The notes beneath the pieces are model-generated. The model made no database searches. It worked only from the letters and a program-made list of their open reading frames with translations, and was not told the DNA's origin. DNA of 64,000 nt, from contig OZ241366.1 of NCBI GenBank assembly GCA_965199905.1, forward strand, positions 3,844,001 to 3,908,000, given 5' to 3'. How positions within the stretch are numbered: position 1 is the stretch's first letter; every line of letters begins with the position of its first letter. This DNA comes from Ilyomonas sp965199905. GTDB lineage: Bacteria; Bacteroidota; Bacteroidia; Chitinophagales; Chitinophagaceae. Below, piece after piece: positions 44,481 through 53,135 of the stretch. The position numbers and the translations under genes were made by a program.

Positions 44481-44687
44481 ATGGACAAATCGAAAATGAT
44501 CAAGGCATATTGTCTGAAGACAAAAGAGAAGAATGTACCGATGGAAGATGCGGTTGTTACCAAGACAGCAAAAGGCGGATACATTGCCAATGGCAACGAT
44601 GGCAAAGGCAATAAAATGGCTGCTATTTTAAGCGAAGCCAAAGCCTTGCAGGCGATAGAAGATGGTGTTGCCAAAAAAGGATTTTAG
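44481..44687 (+). CDS. Small conserved cytoplasmic protein
   Basis: The 68-residue protein (MIKAYCLKTKEKNVPMEDAV, then VTKTAKGGYIANGNDGKGN) is of a kind commonly seen in Bacteroidota as an isolated, highly expressed-looking small gene, with no known function. It has a Cys in the LKTK region and is rich in Lys. It is followed within 10 bp by a terminator, which supports transcription. Confidence 0.7.
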   Translation: MDKSKMIKAYCLKTKEKNVPMEDAVVTKTAKGGYIANGNDGKGNKMAAILSEAKALQAIEDGVAKKGF

Positions 44688-44695
44688 TTACCTGG

Positions 44696-44734
44696 AAAGG
44701 AGGTTGTTCAACGATTGCACAATCTCCTTTTTAT
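44696..44734 (+). terminator. Terminator after the small conserved gene
   Basis: AAAGGAGGTTGT pairs with ACAATCTCCTTT (one mismatch), followed by TTTATT. Confidence 0.65.
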
Positions 44735-44785
44735 TCTTTGCAATAACATTCTTTCTTCGCTCGTTGTTATTACCAAACTGTTTGT

Positions 44786-45532
44786 ATGCGGCTTTTGAAA
44801 GCCTTGCCCTGCCTGCTTTTGACAATCATTGCTTTATCCGGTTGCAAGAAAGAACCGGAAACCTTATTGGTTCCTTCTTTATCAGATTACTATCCGCTTC
44901 AAACCGGCAAATCATTTACTTATCGTCTTGATTCAACGCTGTATGTTTCTTTTGGAACAGCGATAAAAGTGAACAGCTATTCAGCTAAAGACAGCATCAT
45001 CAGTACGTTTGATGACAACCTTGGACGCACTTCTTATCTTGTATATCGTTACCTTACTGATACGCTTCAAATAAATCCGTTTGTATATAGCTCCAGCTAC
45101 TACATTACACCCACTAACAAAACAGTTGAAGTAACTGATGCCGATAACTTACGGTATATAAAACTGACAGCACCTGTCAGCACTTCTGCTTTGTGGAATG
45201 GGAATGCTTACGTAGATGCTTCTTCATCGCAAACCGCTTACCTGAACAACTGGCAATATAAGTATCAAAATATCGATGAACCTTTTGCGGTTTTGGCAGG
45301 CGCTGTTGATAGTACAATTACTGTGTTGCAGAATAATGATTCAACACTAACGGAACCTTTTGATCCTTATGTGTATCAAAGCCGTTCTTATTCTTCCGAA
45401 GTATATGCAAAAGGCATCGGGCTTGTTTACAAAGACTTGTTCTATTGGGTATATCAACCTTTGGGCGGCATTACGCCTGGCTACACGGCTGAAAGTTTTG
45501 GTATACGGCTAAACCTCATTTCACACAATTAA
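44786..45532 (+). CDS. Lipoprotein of unknown function
   Basis: The 248-residue protein has a lipoprotein signal (IIALSGC, Cys20) and then a beta-rich domain (SDYYPLQTGKSFTYRLDSTL ... GIGLVYKDLFYWVYQPLGG). No family is recognised beyond the general shape of Bacteroidota surface lipoproteins. It ends with a 4-bp overlap against the convergent methyltransferase gene. Confidence 0.8.
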   Translation: MRLLKALPCLLLTIIALSGCKKEPETLLVPSLSDYYPLQTGKSFTYRLDSTLYVSFGTAIKVNSYSAKDSIISTFDDNLGRTSYLVYRYLTDTLQINPFVYSSSYYITPTNKTVEVTDADNLRYIKLTAPVSTSALWNGNAYVDASSSQTAYLNNWQYKYQNIDEPFAVLAGAVDSTITVLQNNDSTLTEPFDPYVYQSRSYSSEVYAKGIGLVYKDLFYWVYQPLGGITPGYTAESFGIRLNLISHN

Positions 45533-46707
45533 TTCTCTCTTTTTATAAACAAGGCAGCGAACATAGTGTCAGCCTTTTCGTCGTAACCTTTTATTACTTC
45601 TGCTTTCAGTAAAGTTAGTTTATCGAAGCTCTGAATGTGTGTTACCAGCTCTTCATTTTCCTGCCTGAATACAGAACAAGTGATGTATAAAAAATAGCCG
45701 TTTGGCTTTACGGCTTTTACCGCATTGGCTGTTATTTTCTTTTGCAATTGTATGTAATGATCCAGCTTTTCGGTTGTAAAAAAATGCAACTGCTCCGGCG
45801 TGCGGCTCCATGTGCCGGAACCACTGCAAGGCGCATCGCAAATCACGAAATCATATTGTTGTTTTGTTGAAAAATGTGATGATGAAACATCAGCTATAAA
45901 GGAGTGATATTGTTTTATGTCAGCTTGCTTAAATCGCTCTTTTAAATTGCGAATAATTGACTCTCTGATATCAGAAACAGTAAGTTTTATTTGAATAAAA
46001 TAATCATACGCAAGAATTGATTTTCCACCACTTGCCGCGCAGCAATCCCATACGGTAGTGGGTTTTAAATGATCAATCAAAGAAAAGAAAGAAGCGACTT
46101 GTTGAGAAGACGCGTCCTGTATTACAGCTTCTTTATTTATGTCAATAATGTCATCAATTTTAGTTGCGCTTTCTAACGCAAGGCAACTATCAGTTATTTG
46201 TTTGAAAGAAATATCCTGCTGCTGAAGCTTAGCTATTACTACTTCTTTTTTCTCAGGTCGTACACGAAGAAATACATCAGGCTGAATCAGGTGTGATACA
46301 TTGAATTTTACCACTTCAATATCAGAACTTACAATATCGTTGTTGTAAAAAATAGCAGTAACATTGAATGCATACAATGACTGAATAAAGCGAATGCGAT
46401 CATCTAAATTTTCAGTGTAAGCAGCCTGCCAAACTTCATCAAACAACGAAAGCCAGTCTTCCCTTTTTTCACTGCACAAAAAGACGGCAACTCTTAATCT
46501 TTCTTCACGATTCAACTCACGCAATGCAAAGCCCAAACGATAATGGCAATAACAAAAATGCGCAATCCATTTTCTGTCTTTCGAGCCATGTTTTTTATGA
46601 TGAGGAAAATAATTTTTCAGGTAATGAGATAAAGGTTCCTTGCCATCATAAACAGCAATCAAATGCAAAGCCGTATCCAGATACCGGTTGAAAAAATTCC
46701 GTGTCAA
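45529..46707 (-). CDS. RsmB/NOP-family rRNA methyltransferase
   Basis: The 392-residue protein has an N-terminal RsmB/NusB-like helical part (about 1-150), the SAM motif VWDCCAASGGKSILAYDYF and the catalytic motif VICDAPCSGSGTWSRTPE, with ITCSV giving the second cysteine. Such enzymes make m5C967-type modifications in 16S rRNA. It is separate from the RsmF-like gene at 23649. The 3' end overlaps the convergent lipoprotein gene by four bases. Confidence 0.93.
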   Translation of the reverse strand: MTRNFFNRYLDTALHLIAVYDGKEPLSHYLKNYFPHHKKHGSKDRKWIAHFCYCHYRLGFALRELNREERLRVAVFLCSEKREDWLSLFDEVWQAAYTENLDDRIRFIQSLYAFNVTAIFYNNDIVSSDIEVVKFNVSHLIQPDVFLRVRPEKKEVVIAKLQQQDISFKQITDSCLALESATKIDDIIDINKEAVIQDASSQQVASFFSLIDHLKPTTVWDCCAASGGKSILAYDYFIQIKLTVSDIRESIIRNLKERFKQADIKQYHSFIADVSSSHFSTKQQYDFVICDAPCSGSGTWSRTPEQLHFFTTEKLDHYIQLQKKITANAVKAVKPNGYFLYITCSVFRQENEELVTHIQSFDKLTLLKAEVIKGYDEKADTMFAALFIKREN

Positions 46708-46739
46708 ATTAATAAGTCATTCAATGGTTTCACAAACAA

Positions 46740-46768
46740 AAAAGCTGTTGACATCATCAACAGCTTTT
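46740..46768 (-). terminator. Terminator after sucB
   Basis: AAAAGCTGTTGA pairs perfectly with TCAACAGCTTTT around a 5-base loop, 20 bp after the sucB stop. Confidence 0.85.
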
Positions 46769-46787
46769 GGTTATTTTTTTCTTCCAA

Positions 46788-48416
46788 TTACACTTGCAGC
46801 AAAGTTTTCAACGGATCTTTACCAAACAATAATAATTCAGGACTTTCCAGCAATTCTTTTACCCGAACTAAGAAGCTAACGCTCTCTCTTCCATCAATTA
46901 TACGATGGTCATAACTCAATGCCACATACATCATCGGGCGTATCACCACCTGGCCATTAATAGCCATCGGGCGCTCCTGAATTTTATGCATACCTAGTAT
47001 TGCGCTCTGCGGCAGGTTAATGATTGGCGTACTCATCAAGCTGCCAAACACACCGCCATTCGTAATGGTAAATGTTCCGCCGGTTAATTCTTCCATTGTC
47101 AATTTACCATCACGCGCTTTACCGGCAAGTTCTATCACTTTCCTTTCAATATCAGCCATGCTCAGGCTTTCCACGTTGCGCATTACCGGAACAGTCAAAC
47201 CACGTGGCGTACTTACCGCAATGCTGATATCCGCATAATCATGATAAATCAGTGAATCAGCATCTATGTAGGCATTCACGGCTGGCCATTCGCTCAGCGC
47301 AATCGCACTCGCCTTTGCAAAGAAGCTCATGAAGCCAAGATTCACGCCATGTAATTCCTTGAATTTATCCTTGTACTGCTTGCGTATATCCATGATGCGC
47401 GTCATGTCCACTTCGTTAAAAGTGGTCAGCATCGCCGTCGTGTTCTTCGATTCTACCAGGCGCCTGCTGATCGTTTTACGCAGGTTGCTCATCTTTTCAG
47501 TGCGCACATTGCGACTGTTCAATTCGCCTCCGTTAAACGCTACTTTGCCTGGGTTTTGCAATGCCTGCAATACATCACCACGCATAATTTTCCCATTCGC
47601 GCCCGATGGTGTTATGGAAGATGGATTCACCTTTTTATCTGCAATCATTGCCGATGCTAAAGGCGATGCCTTTACATCATTCGGCACAGCCGTAACAGGT
47701 GCTTCGCTGGTAGCTTTTTGTGGCGGTGCTTGTACTGTAACGCCGCCGTCTGCTTTTGCTGCGGTTTGTTGCGGTTGTGCAGCCGGTTGCCCGCCTGCTT
47801 TTTCAGCTACCGGCGATGCCACATCTGTATTTATCACAGCCACTACATCCCCTATTTTCACTACATCCCCTTCTTTCGCGCTTGTTTTCAGTTCCCCTTG
47901 TTCTTCTGCGTTCAGCTCAAATGTTGCTTTTTCACTTTCCAGCTCCGCAATTACTTCATCACGCTTTACAAAATCGCCATCTTTTTTTACCCATTTCAAA
48001 AGGGTTACTTCTGAGATAGATTCACCCACCGCCGGCACTTTCATTTCTATTTCCCCTTTCCCAATTGCTACCGGCTGAGGTTCCGGCGAAGAGGGCGCAG
48101 CTTGTGGTTCCGGTACCGCTTCAGCCACAGGTTGCGCAGCAGGTGCAGTTTCCGGCTGTGGGTTTTCTGCAGCAGGCGCGCCGCCATTTTCGTTGATGCT
48201 CGCAATGAGCGCTCCAATGCTTAAGGTATCGCCTTCAACAGCAACCGTTTTCAAAATCCCGGCTTGCTCTGCATTCACTTCAAACGTCGCTTTTTCGCTT
48301 TCCAGTTCCGCAATCACTTCGTCGCGGTTTACATAGTCGCCATCCTTCTTCACCCATTTCAGCAGCGTTACTTCAGAAATAGATTCTCCAACAGAAGGAA
48401 CTTTTATATCAATCAT
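46788..48416 (-). CDS. sucB: Dihydrolipoyl succinyltransferase (E2) with two lipoyl domains
   Basis: The 542-residue protein has two tandem lipoyl domains (about 1-77 and 123-200), each with VGESISEVTLLKWVKKDG and the lipoylated Lys in ESEKAT, then a Pro/Ala linker, an E1/E3-binding subunit region (ASAMIADKKVN ... GANGKIMRGDVLQAL) and a catalytic acyltransferase domain ending with SYDHRIIDGRESVSFLV (His and Asp active site). It links E1 and E3 of the 2-oxoglutarate dehydrogenase complex. sucA is upstream on the same strand, but 712 bp of repeats separate them. Two lipoyl domains are seen in only some E2 proteins. Confidence 0.94.
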   Translation of the reverse strand: MIDIKVPSVGESISEVTLLKWVKKDGDYVNRDEVIAELESEKATFEVNAEQAGILKTVAVEGDTLSIGALIASINENGGAPAAENPQPETAPAAQPVAEAVPEPQAAPSSPEPQPVAIGKGEIEMKVPAVGESISEVTLLKWVKKDGDFVKRDEVIAELESEKATFELNAEEQGELKTSAKEGDVVKIGDVVAVINTDVASPVAEKAGGQPAAQPQQTAAKADGGVTVQAPPQKATSEAPVTAVPNDVKASPLASAMIADKKVNPSSITPSGANGKIMRGDVLQALQNPGKVAFNGGELNSRNVRTEKMSNLRKTISRRLVESKNTTAMLTTFNEVDMTRIMDIRKQYKDKFKELHGVNLGFMSFFAKASAIALSEWPAVNAYIDADSLIYHDYADISIAVSTPRGLTVPVMRNVESLSMADIERKVIELAGKARDGKLTMEELTGGTFTITNGGVFGSLMSTPIINLPQSAILGMHKIQERPMAINGQVVIRPMMYVALSYDHRIIDGRESVSFLVRVKELLESPELLLFGKDPLKTLLQV

Positions 48417-48484
48417 ATCAGGTGTTATTATCGCTTATTCTCTTTTGGCAAACTGCTTTTACACATATCGTAAAAAGAGGTTCG

Positions 48485-48520
48485 CAAAACTAATAGGAAT
48501 TGCAGAAACAGGCTAACAAA
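48485..48520 (-). promoter_or_regulatory. Candidate promoter of sucB
   Basis: CAAAACTA (48485-48492) reads TAGTTTTG on the minus strand and fits TAnnTTTG; CAAA at 48517-48520 gives a TTTG -33-like box with 24 bp between. It is 69 bp before the start and would let sucB be transcribed apart from sucA. Confidence 0.45.
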
Positions 48521-48722
48521 TATTAGTTGGTTTGCAACGAAGATTGCCTTTGCAAATGTTATAACCGAAATATGCGAGCGGAAGTATTCTAACTGACAGG
48601 CAACCTTATAACCGAAATTATATTTATGACAGAAGAGGAATGATGGCGCCCACAAAAGCAATAAATTTTTTTGGGGCTTTCATCGTTCCACTAAGAATTT
48701 TGCTTCTGCTCCGGCTGTCCGT

Positions 48723-48820
48723 TGCAAGTCCGCAGCGGCGGCTGTTCTTACTCGCAGCTTGTAGCTTGCAGCTCACCGCTGTTCCCCCGCTGCCGCTTTA
48801 CGGGCTTTCCACTTCCATCC
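48723..48820. repeat. Dispersed repeat S, copy 1
   Basis: TGCAAGTCCGCAGCGGCGGC near 48723 and CCGCTTTACGGGCTTTCC near 48793 recur in the same order at 57713-57825, with a different middle part. It is in the sucA-sucB gap; no gene is here. Confidence 0.65.
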
Positions 48821-48956
48821 GGCAGCCTTTGAGCAGCGGAATATCCATTTAGCATTCTAAAGCGCAGCATAATGCATTTGTGAAGCGGCTGCACGTCATT
48901 AGGTACAATTTTATCTTTGTGCAGCTTTGTGTTCTTTATGTTTTTTTGGTTCCAGT

Positions 48957-49068
48957 AAAAGCCCAATCATTGCCCCGAACCTTGAACGGAGCGTCGCAAG
49001 AGACGATCACAAAAGTGACGGATGATGGTCACCAAAAGAAAAAACACTTACACCACCAGCGTGTGATA
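48957..49068. repeat. Dispersed repeat R, copy B
   Basis: It begins AAAAGCCCAATCATTGCCCC and shares GACGGATG-TGGT-ACCAAAAGAAAAA and the GTGTGAT end with copy A at 42364-42501. It lies directly before the sucA terminator. Confidence 0.65.
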
Positions 49069-49077
49069 TAAAAAGAA

Positions 49078-49107
49078 AACCTGCAAAGCTTATCGCCTTG
49101 CAGGGTT
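49078..49107 (-). terminator. Terminator after sucA
   Basis: AACCTGCAA pairs with TTGCAGGGTT with inner GC pairs across a short loop, 22 bp after the sucA stop. Confidence 0.7.
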
Positions 49108-49128
49108 ATATCAATGAATTGATAAAGA

Positions 49129-51897
49129 CTAAATACCGAACGCTGTATTGATAATCTCAGCCTGCTCGCTCGCATGAACTTTCGAATAGCCCGACGCCGT
49201 AGCCGCACTCGCATTGCGACTAATCACACCATAATTCATACTCTTCAAATTCATCTGCAGGAAGGAAGCCGCACCCATATTCAGCGGCTCTTCCTGCACC
49301 CAGAACCAAACGGCTTTGCTGTACTTTTTATACAGTTGCAACAGTTGCTTTTCAGGTAACGGATATAACTGCTCTACGCGCACGATGGCAATGTCTTTGC
49401 GGTTTTCTTTTGCCTGCTTTTCAGCAAGTTCAAAATATAGCTTACCGCTGCAAAACAGCACTTTGGTAACTGCGTTGGCATCATCCGCAAATATATCGTC
49501 GACTACTTCTTTAAAGCCGCCGGATGTGAACTCGCTTATGTGGCTGTAACTACCCGGATAACGCAGGTAAGCTTTTGGTGAAAAATTAACCAGCGGCTTG
49601 CGGAACGCCCATTTCACCTGCCTTCTCAATAGGTGGAAAAGGTTGGCGGCGGTAGTTACGTTTGTGATCACCATATTCAGCTCGGCGCACATCTGCAGGA
49701 AGCGTTCGAGGCGCGCGCTGCTGTGCTCAGGACCTTGTCCTTCGTAGCCATGTGGCAGCAGCATGGTAAGTCCATTCATACGGCTCCACTTTTGCTCACC
49801 GGCGCTGATGAACTGGTCAATCATGGTTTGTGCGCCGTTGGCAAAATCGCCGAACTGCGCTTCCCATAAAACAAGTGCATTTGGATTTGCAAGAGCATAA
49901 CCATATTCAAAACCAAGCACGCCATATTCACTCAGGAATGAATTATAAATATCAAATTGCTGCTGACCTTCTTTCAGTTGATTCAAACGGTTATATGCCG
50001 TATCGTTTACTTCATCGCGAAGCACTGCATGGCGATGACTGAATGTGCCACGACGCACATCTTGTCCGCTCATGCGCACGCTTACACCTTCGGTAAGAAG
50101 TGATGCATAAGCCAGCAATTCACCGGTTGCCCAGTCAGCTTTTTTCTCACCTTCAAACAGTTTGATTTTATCCTGCAGCAGCTTTTCTACTTTGCGCAGC
50201 GGCTTAAAGTCTGCCGGCCATTTCATAATGCCGTTAAAAAGTTGTTTGAAGGTTTCTTCACTGATCGCTGTATCGGGCGATTTATCAAAATCGGCCGCTG
50301 TTGCTTTACGCAGATTCAGCCACCATTTTTCGGGTTGCTGAAATTTATAAGGCAATGGATTTTGCTTGATTTCATCCAAACGCTCCTGAAGGTCGCTCCA
50401 GAATTTTTGCTCCATTTGTTTGGCTAAATCCTGCGCATCGGCTTCGCCATGTTCTTTTAAAAAAGCGATGTACACTTCACGCGGGTTCGCGTGTTTTTCA
50501 ATCAGCTCATACATAAGCGGCTGCGTGTATTTCGGGTCATCGCCTTCGTTGTGACCATGACGACGATAACATACCATGTCAATGAAAACATCTTCTTTAA
50601 ATGTCTGGCGATAGCGGGTGGCAATGTCAGCACATTTTACAACCGCTTCCGGATCATCGCCGTTTACATGCATTACCGGCGCCTGTATCATAGCCGCTAT
50701 GGAAGTGCTGTAATTAGACGTTCTGGCGTCTTCAAAATCGGTGGTAAAACCAATCTGGTTATTGATAACAAAGTGAATGGTACCACCGGTTTCGTAGCCA
50801 TCGAGACCACTCATTTGCAGCACTTCATACACAATACCCTGACCGGCAACAGAAGCGTCGCCGTGGATAAGTATCGGAAGAATTTTGCTGTAATCGTGTT
50901 CGTATAATAAATCGCCTTTGGCTCTTGCAAAGCCTTCCACCACAGGATCTACTGCTTCCAGATGCGATGGATTCGGCATCAGCTTTACGTGGATTTTTTT
51001 ATCGCTTTCTGTTGTGATTTCGGAGCCGAAACCGAGATGATATTTTACGTCGCCACTGCCCATAGTTTGGTCCATTCTTGCCGTTCCTTCAAACTCACTG
51101 AAGATTTGCTCATAAGTTTTGCCAAGCGTATTGGCAAGCACATTCAGTCGGCCGCGATGCGCCATACCAATTACCACTTCCTGCACATCATTATCTGCTG
51201 CAGTTGAAATGATGGTATCAAGCGCCGGAATGGTGGTTTCGCCGCCTTCAAGAGAAAAGCGTTTTTGACCTACATATTTGGTATGTAAAAACTTCTCGAA
51301 GATGACACCTTCATTTAGTTTTTGGAGGATGCGTTTCTTTTTATCTAAAGGCAAATCCCTAGTAAAGTTGCGCTCCATCTCGTTTGTGAGCCAGTCTACT
51401 TTCGCCTGGTCGCTGATGTATTTAAACTCGATGCCGACATGAGAAGCATAGGCTTTTTGCAGGTATTGAAGAATGTCGCTGAGCCTGGCATTGGGCAAGC
51501 CAATCAATTCACCGGCAGCAAATGGTTTATCGAGATCAGCTTCGCTTAAGCCAAAGAAACCAAGATCAAGATTGGCATGGCGGTCTTTACGGTTGCGGAT
51601 GGGATTGGTTTTGGCAATCAGGTGACCTTTATTGCGATAGCCTAAAATGAGGCGATACACTTTAATTTCCTGGCGCCAGTTGTCGATAGTTGCTGCAGGC
51701 GTTTCTTTTGTTGTTACTGCTGTGCCATTCCCGTTGAGATGACCATTGCCGTTGGCGGTTGATGAAATGGCGAAGTCGAAACCTTCGAAGAATTTCTTCA
51801 TGTCAGGCTCTACGCTGTCGGGGTTGGCAACGTAATCATTATACATATTTTCGATGAATGCCGGATGAGAACTGGTGATGTAGGAAAAATCTTTCAT
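49129..51897 (-). CDS. sucA: 2-oxoglutarate dehydrogenase E1 component
   Basis: The 922-residue protein has the long E1o layout: N-terminal E2-binding segment (SYITSSHPAFIENMYNDYVA), thiamine diphosphate domain (VIGMAHRGRLNVLANTLGK, GDASVAGQGIVYE, CYRRHGHNEGDDPKYTQPLM) and the transketolase-type domain (SHRHAVLRDEVNDTAYNRLN, LMLPHGYEGQGPEHSSARLE-type segment). It decarboxylates 2-oxoglutarate in the TCA cycle. Downstream sucB encodes E2. No lpd (E3) gene is in the window. Confidence 0.96.
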   Translation of the reverse strand: MKDFSYITSSHPAFIENMYNDYVANPDSVEPDMKKFFEGFDFAISSTANGNGHLNGNGTAVTTKETPAATIDNWRQEIKVYRLILGYRNKGHLIAKTNPIRNRKDRHANLDLGFFGLSEADLDKPFAAGELIGLPNARLSDILQYLQKAYASHVGIEFKYISDQAKVDWLTNEMERNFTRDLPLDKKKRILQKLNEGVIFEKFLHTKYVGQKRFSLEGGETTIPALDTIISTAADNDVQEVVIGMAHRGRLNVLANTLGKTYEQIFSEFEGTARMDQTMGSGDVKYHLGFGSEITTESDKKIHVKLMPNPSHLEAVDPVVEGFARAKGDLLYEHDYSKILPILIHGDASVAGQGIVYEVLQMSGLDGYETGGTIHFVINNQIGFTTDFEDARTSNYSTSIAAMIQAPVMHVNGDDPEAVVKCADIATRYRQTFKEDVFIDMVCYRRHGHNEGDDPKYTQPLMYELIEKHANPREVYIAFLKEHGEADAQDLAKQMEQKFWSDLQERLDEIKQNPLPYKFQQPEKWWLNLRKATAADFDKSPDTAISEETFKQLFNGIMKWPADFKPLRKVEKLLQDKIKLFEGEKKADWATGELLAYASLLTEGVSVRMSGQDVRRGTFSHRHAVLRDEVNDTAYNRLNQLKEGQQQFDIYNSFLSEYGVLGFEYGYALANPNALVLWEAQFGDFANGAQTMIDQFISAGEQKWSRMNGLTMLLPHGYEGQGPEHSSARLERFLQMCAELNMVITNVTTAANLFHLLRRQVKWAFRKPLVNFSPKAYLRYPGSYSHISEFTSGGFKEVVDDIFADDANAVTKVLFCSGKLYFELAEKQAKENRKDIAIVRVEQLYPLPEKQLLQLYKKYSKAVWFWVQEEPLNMGAASFLQMNLKSMNYGVISRNASAATASGYSKVHASEQAEIINTAFGI

Positions 51898-52245
51898 GAC
51901 AAAAGCATTTGCGTATTATAGAATGGGCGTGCAGCCCGTAGCATCTGAAAAAAACGGTCACAAATATCGCAGAATAAAAACATTTTTTGAGTGAATGTGC
52001 TTAATAGAAGCTTATTTTTTGTGAACTGTCAGTTATTTGCTTTCGGCTATCAAAAAATGGCATTGAAAATTGGTTAGTGATGTTCAAAAAATAGATTAAA
52101 CCTTAGTAACAGGATTCATAGCTTGTTGCTAACAGCTAATAATTAACAGCTTTTAAAAAACGATAACAAAATAAATTTTCCCTTTATAGCCATTCCTCTT
52201 ACTTTTGCACTCCCCAAAAAAGGGATTCATTCATTATTATATTTT
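51898..52245. promoter_or_regulatory. sucA-rpsT divergent spacer with rpsT -7 element
   Basis: TACTTTTG at 52200-52207 matches TAnnTTTG, 39 bp before the rpsT ATG. The rest is AT-rich without further clear signals; a sucA promoter should lie here on the minus strand but I could not place it. Confidence 0.5.
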
Positions 52246-52503
52246 ATGGCAAACCATAAAGCAACACAGAAAGACGCCCGCCAGGCAGCAAAACGCAGAG
52301 ACAGAAACCGCTATTACGGTAAAACTACCCGTAATGCAATTCGCGATATTCGTGCAATAACTGATGAAGCAGCTTATAACGAAAAATTGCCTTTGACCGT
52401 TTCAATGATTGATAAGCTGGCAAAAAGAGGCATCATTCATAAAAACAAAGCAAATAACCTGAAGAGCAAGCTGGCTAAGAAGTCTGCTCTGAAAACTGCA
52501 TAA
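52246..52503 (+). CDS. rpsT: 30S ribosomal protein S20
   Basis: The 85-residue protein starts MANHKATQKDARQAAKRRDR and has the basic helical S20 layout with TVSMIDKLAKRGIIHKNKA near the end. It binds the 16S rRNA 5' and 3' minor domains. It is a single-gene unit with promoter and terminator. Confidence 0.95.
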   Translation: MANHKATQKDARQAAKRRDRNRYYGKTTRNAIRDIRAITDEAAYNEKLPLTVSMIDKLAKRGIIHKNKANNLKSKLAKKSALKTA

Positions 52504-52520
52504 ATTCTTTTTTATTTTTT

Positions 52521-52552
52521 CGTCCCTGCAATACGTTGCGGGGACGTTTTTT
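52521..52552 (+). terminator. Terminator of rpsT
   Basis: CGTCCCtGCAA pairs with TTGCgGGGACG, followed by six T. Confidence 0.85.
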
Positions 52553-52588
52553 ATGGTATCAAACTCAAACGATTCTTTGTTGTTAAAC

Positions 52589-52612
52589 AAAAGCCGGTTT
52601 TGCCCGGCTTTT
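52589..52612 (+). terminator. Second hairpin after rpsT
   Basis: AAAGCCGG pairs with CCGGCTTT (TTTTGC loop), followed by TATTT. Confidence 0.65.
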
Positions 52613-52727
52613 ATTTATTTCTTGGCAGGAGGTGATTGCTTCTGCAGTATTATAGCAACAACTATCCTGTTAAACTTACTGCTGCTAATGACCGTTAGCT
52701 GATTCATCCGTATTATTGCATTACTCC

Positions 52728-53027
52728 GTGAAGCTAAAAAGAGTTATAACATTATTTTGTTTCCTGATATTGATGTGTCAGCTATTGCCTGTGCGCCAAT
52801 TGGGTAAGCTGCTAATGAAAGGGCAGCTAACCGAAGAGCTTCCGCACGATGACTGCACACCGGATTGCAAAGACCATTTCCCTTTCAAAAAAGATTTTAC
52901 CCACGCAGACCCAACCTTCCATGTTTCGGTAGCAAAAGTTTCGGCTTCGCAATACATTCACTTTGCCGACGCATTACCGGCGCATTTTCCCGGCGATATT
53001 CATACACCACCACCCAATATCGCGTAA
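52728..53027 (+). CDS. Small exported protein with Cys/His/Asp-rich region
   Basis: The protein has 99 residues when started at the GTG at 52728 (MKLKRVITLFCFLILMCQLL), giving a signal peptide or membrane anchor. The mature part has EELPHDDCTPDCKDHFPFKK with two Cys and several acidic and His residues, a possible metal site, and ends HFPGDIHTPPPNIA. It lies 109 bp before the SulP transporter gene on the same strand and may share a transcript. No family is known to me. Confidence 0.6.
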   Translation: MKLKRVITLFCFLILMCQLLPVRQLGKLLMKGQLTEELPHDDCTPDCKDHFPFKKDFTHADPTFHVSVAKVSASQYIHFADALPAHFPGDIHTPPPNIA

Positions 53028-53135
53028 TCTTTCCCAATCATCTGTTTCCTGTTGCCGGAGGTAAATTTATTTACTAACCTCTGTAGTGACTGTATTCGTC
53101 TTCCCATTTTTTATCTATTCAATAACTTCTGTTTT

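Noticed and set aside
47329..48078. 249-codon plus-strand ORF opposite sucB
   Set aside because: It is an antisense shadow of the conserved E2 gene with an unlikely Ser/Phe-rich composition.
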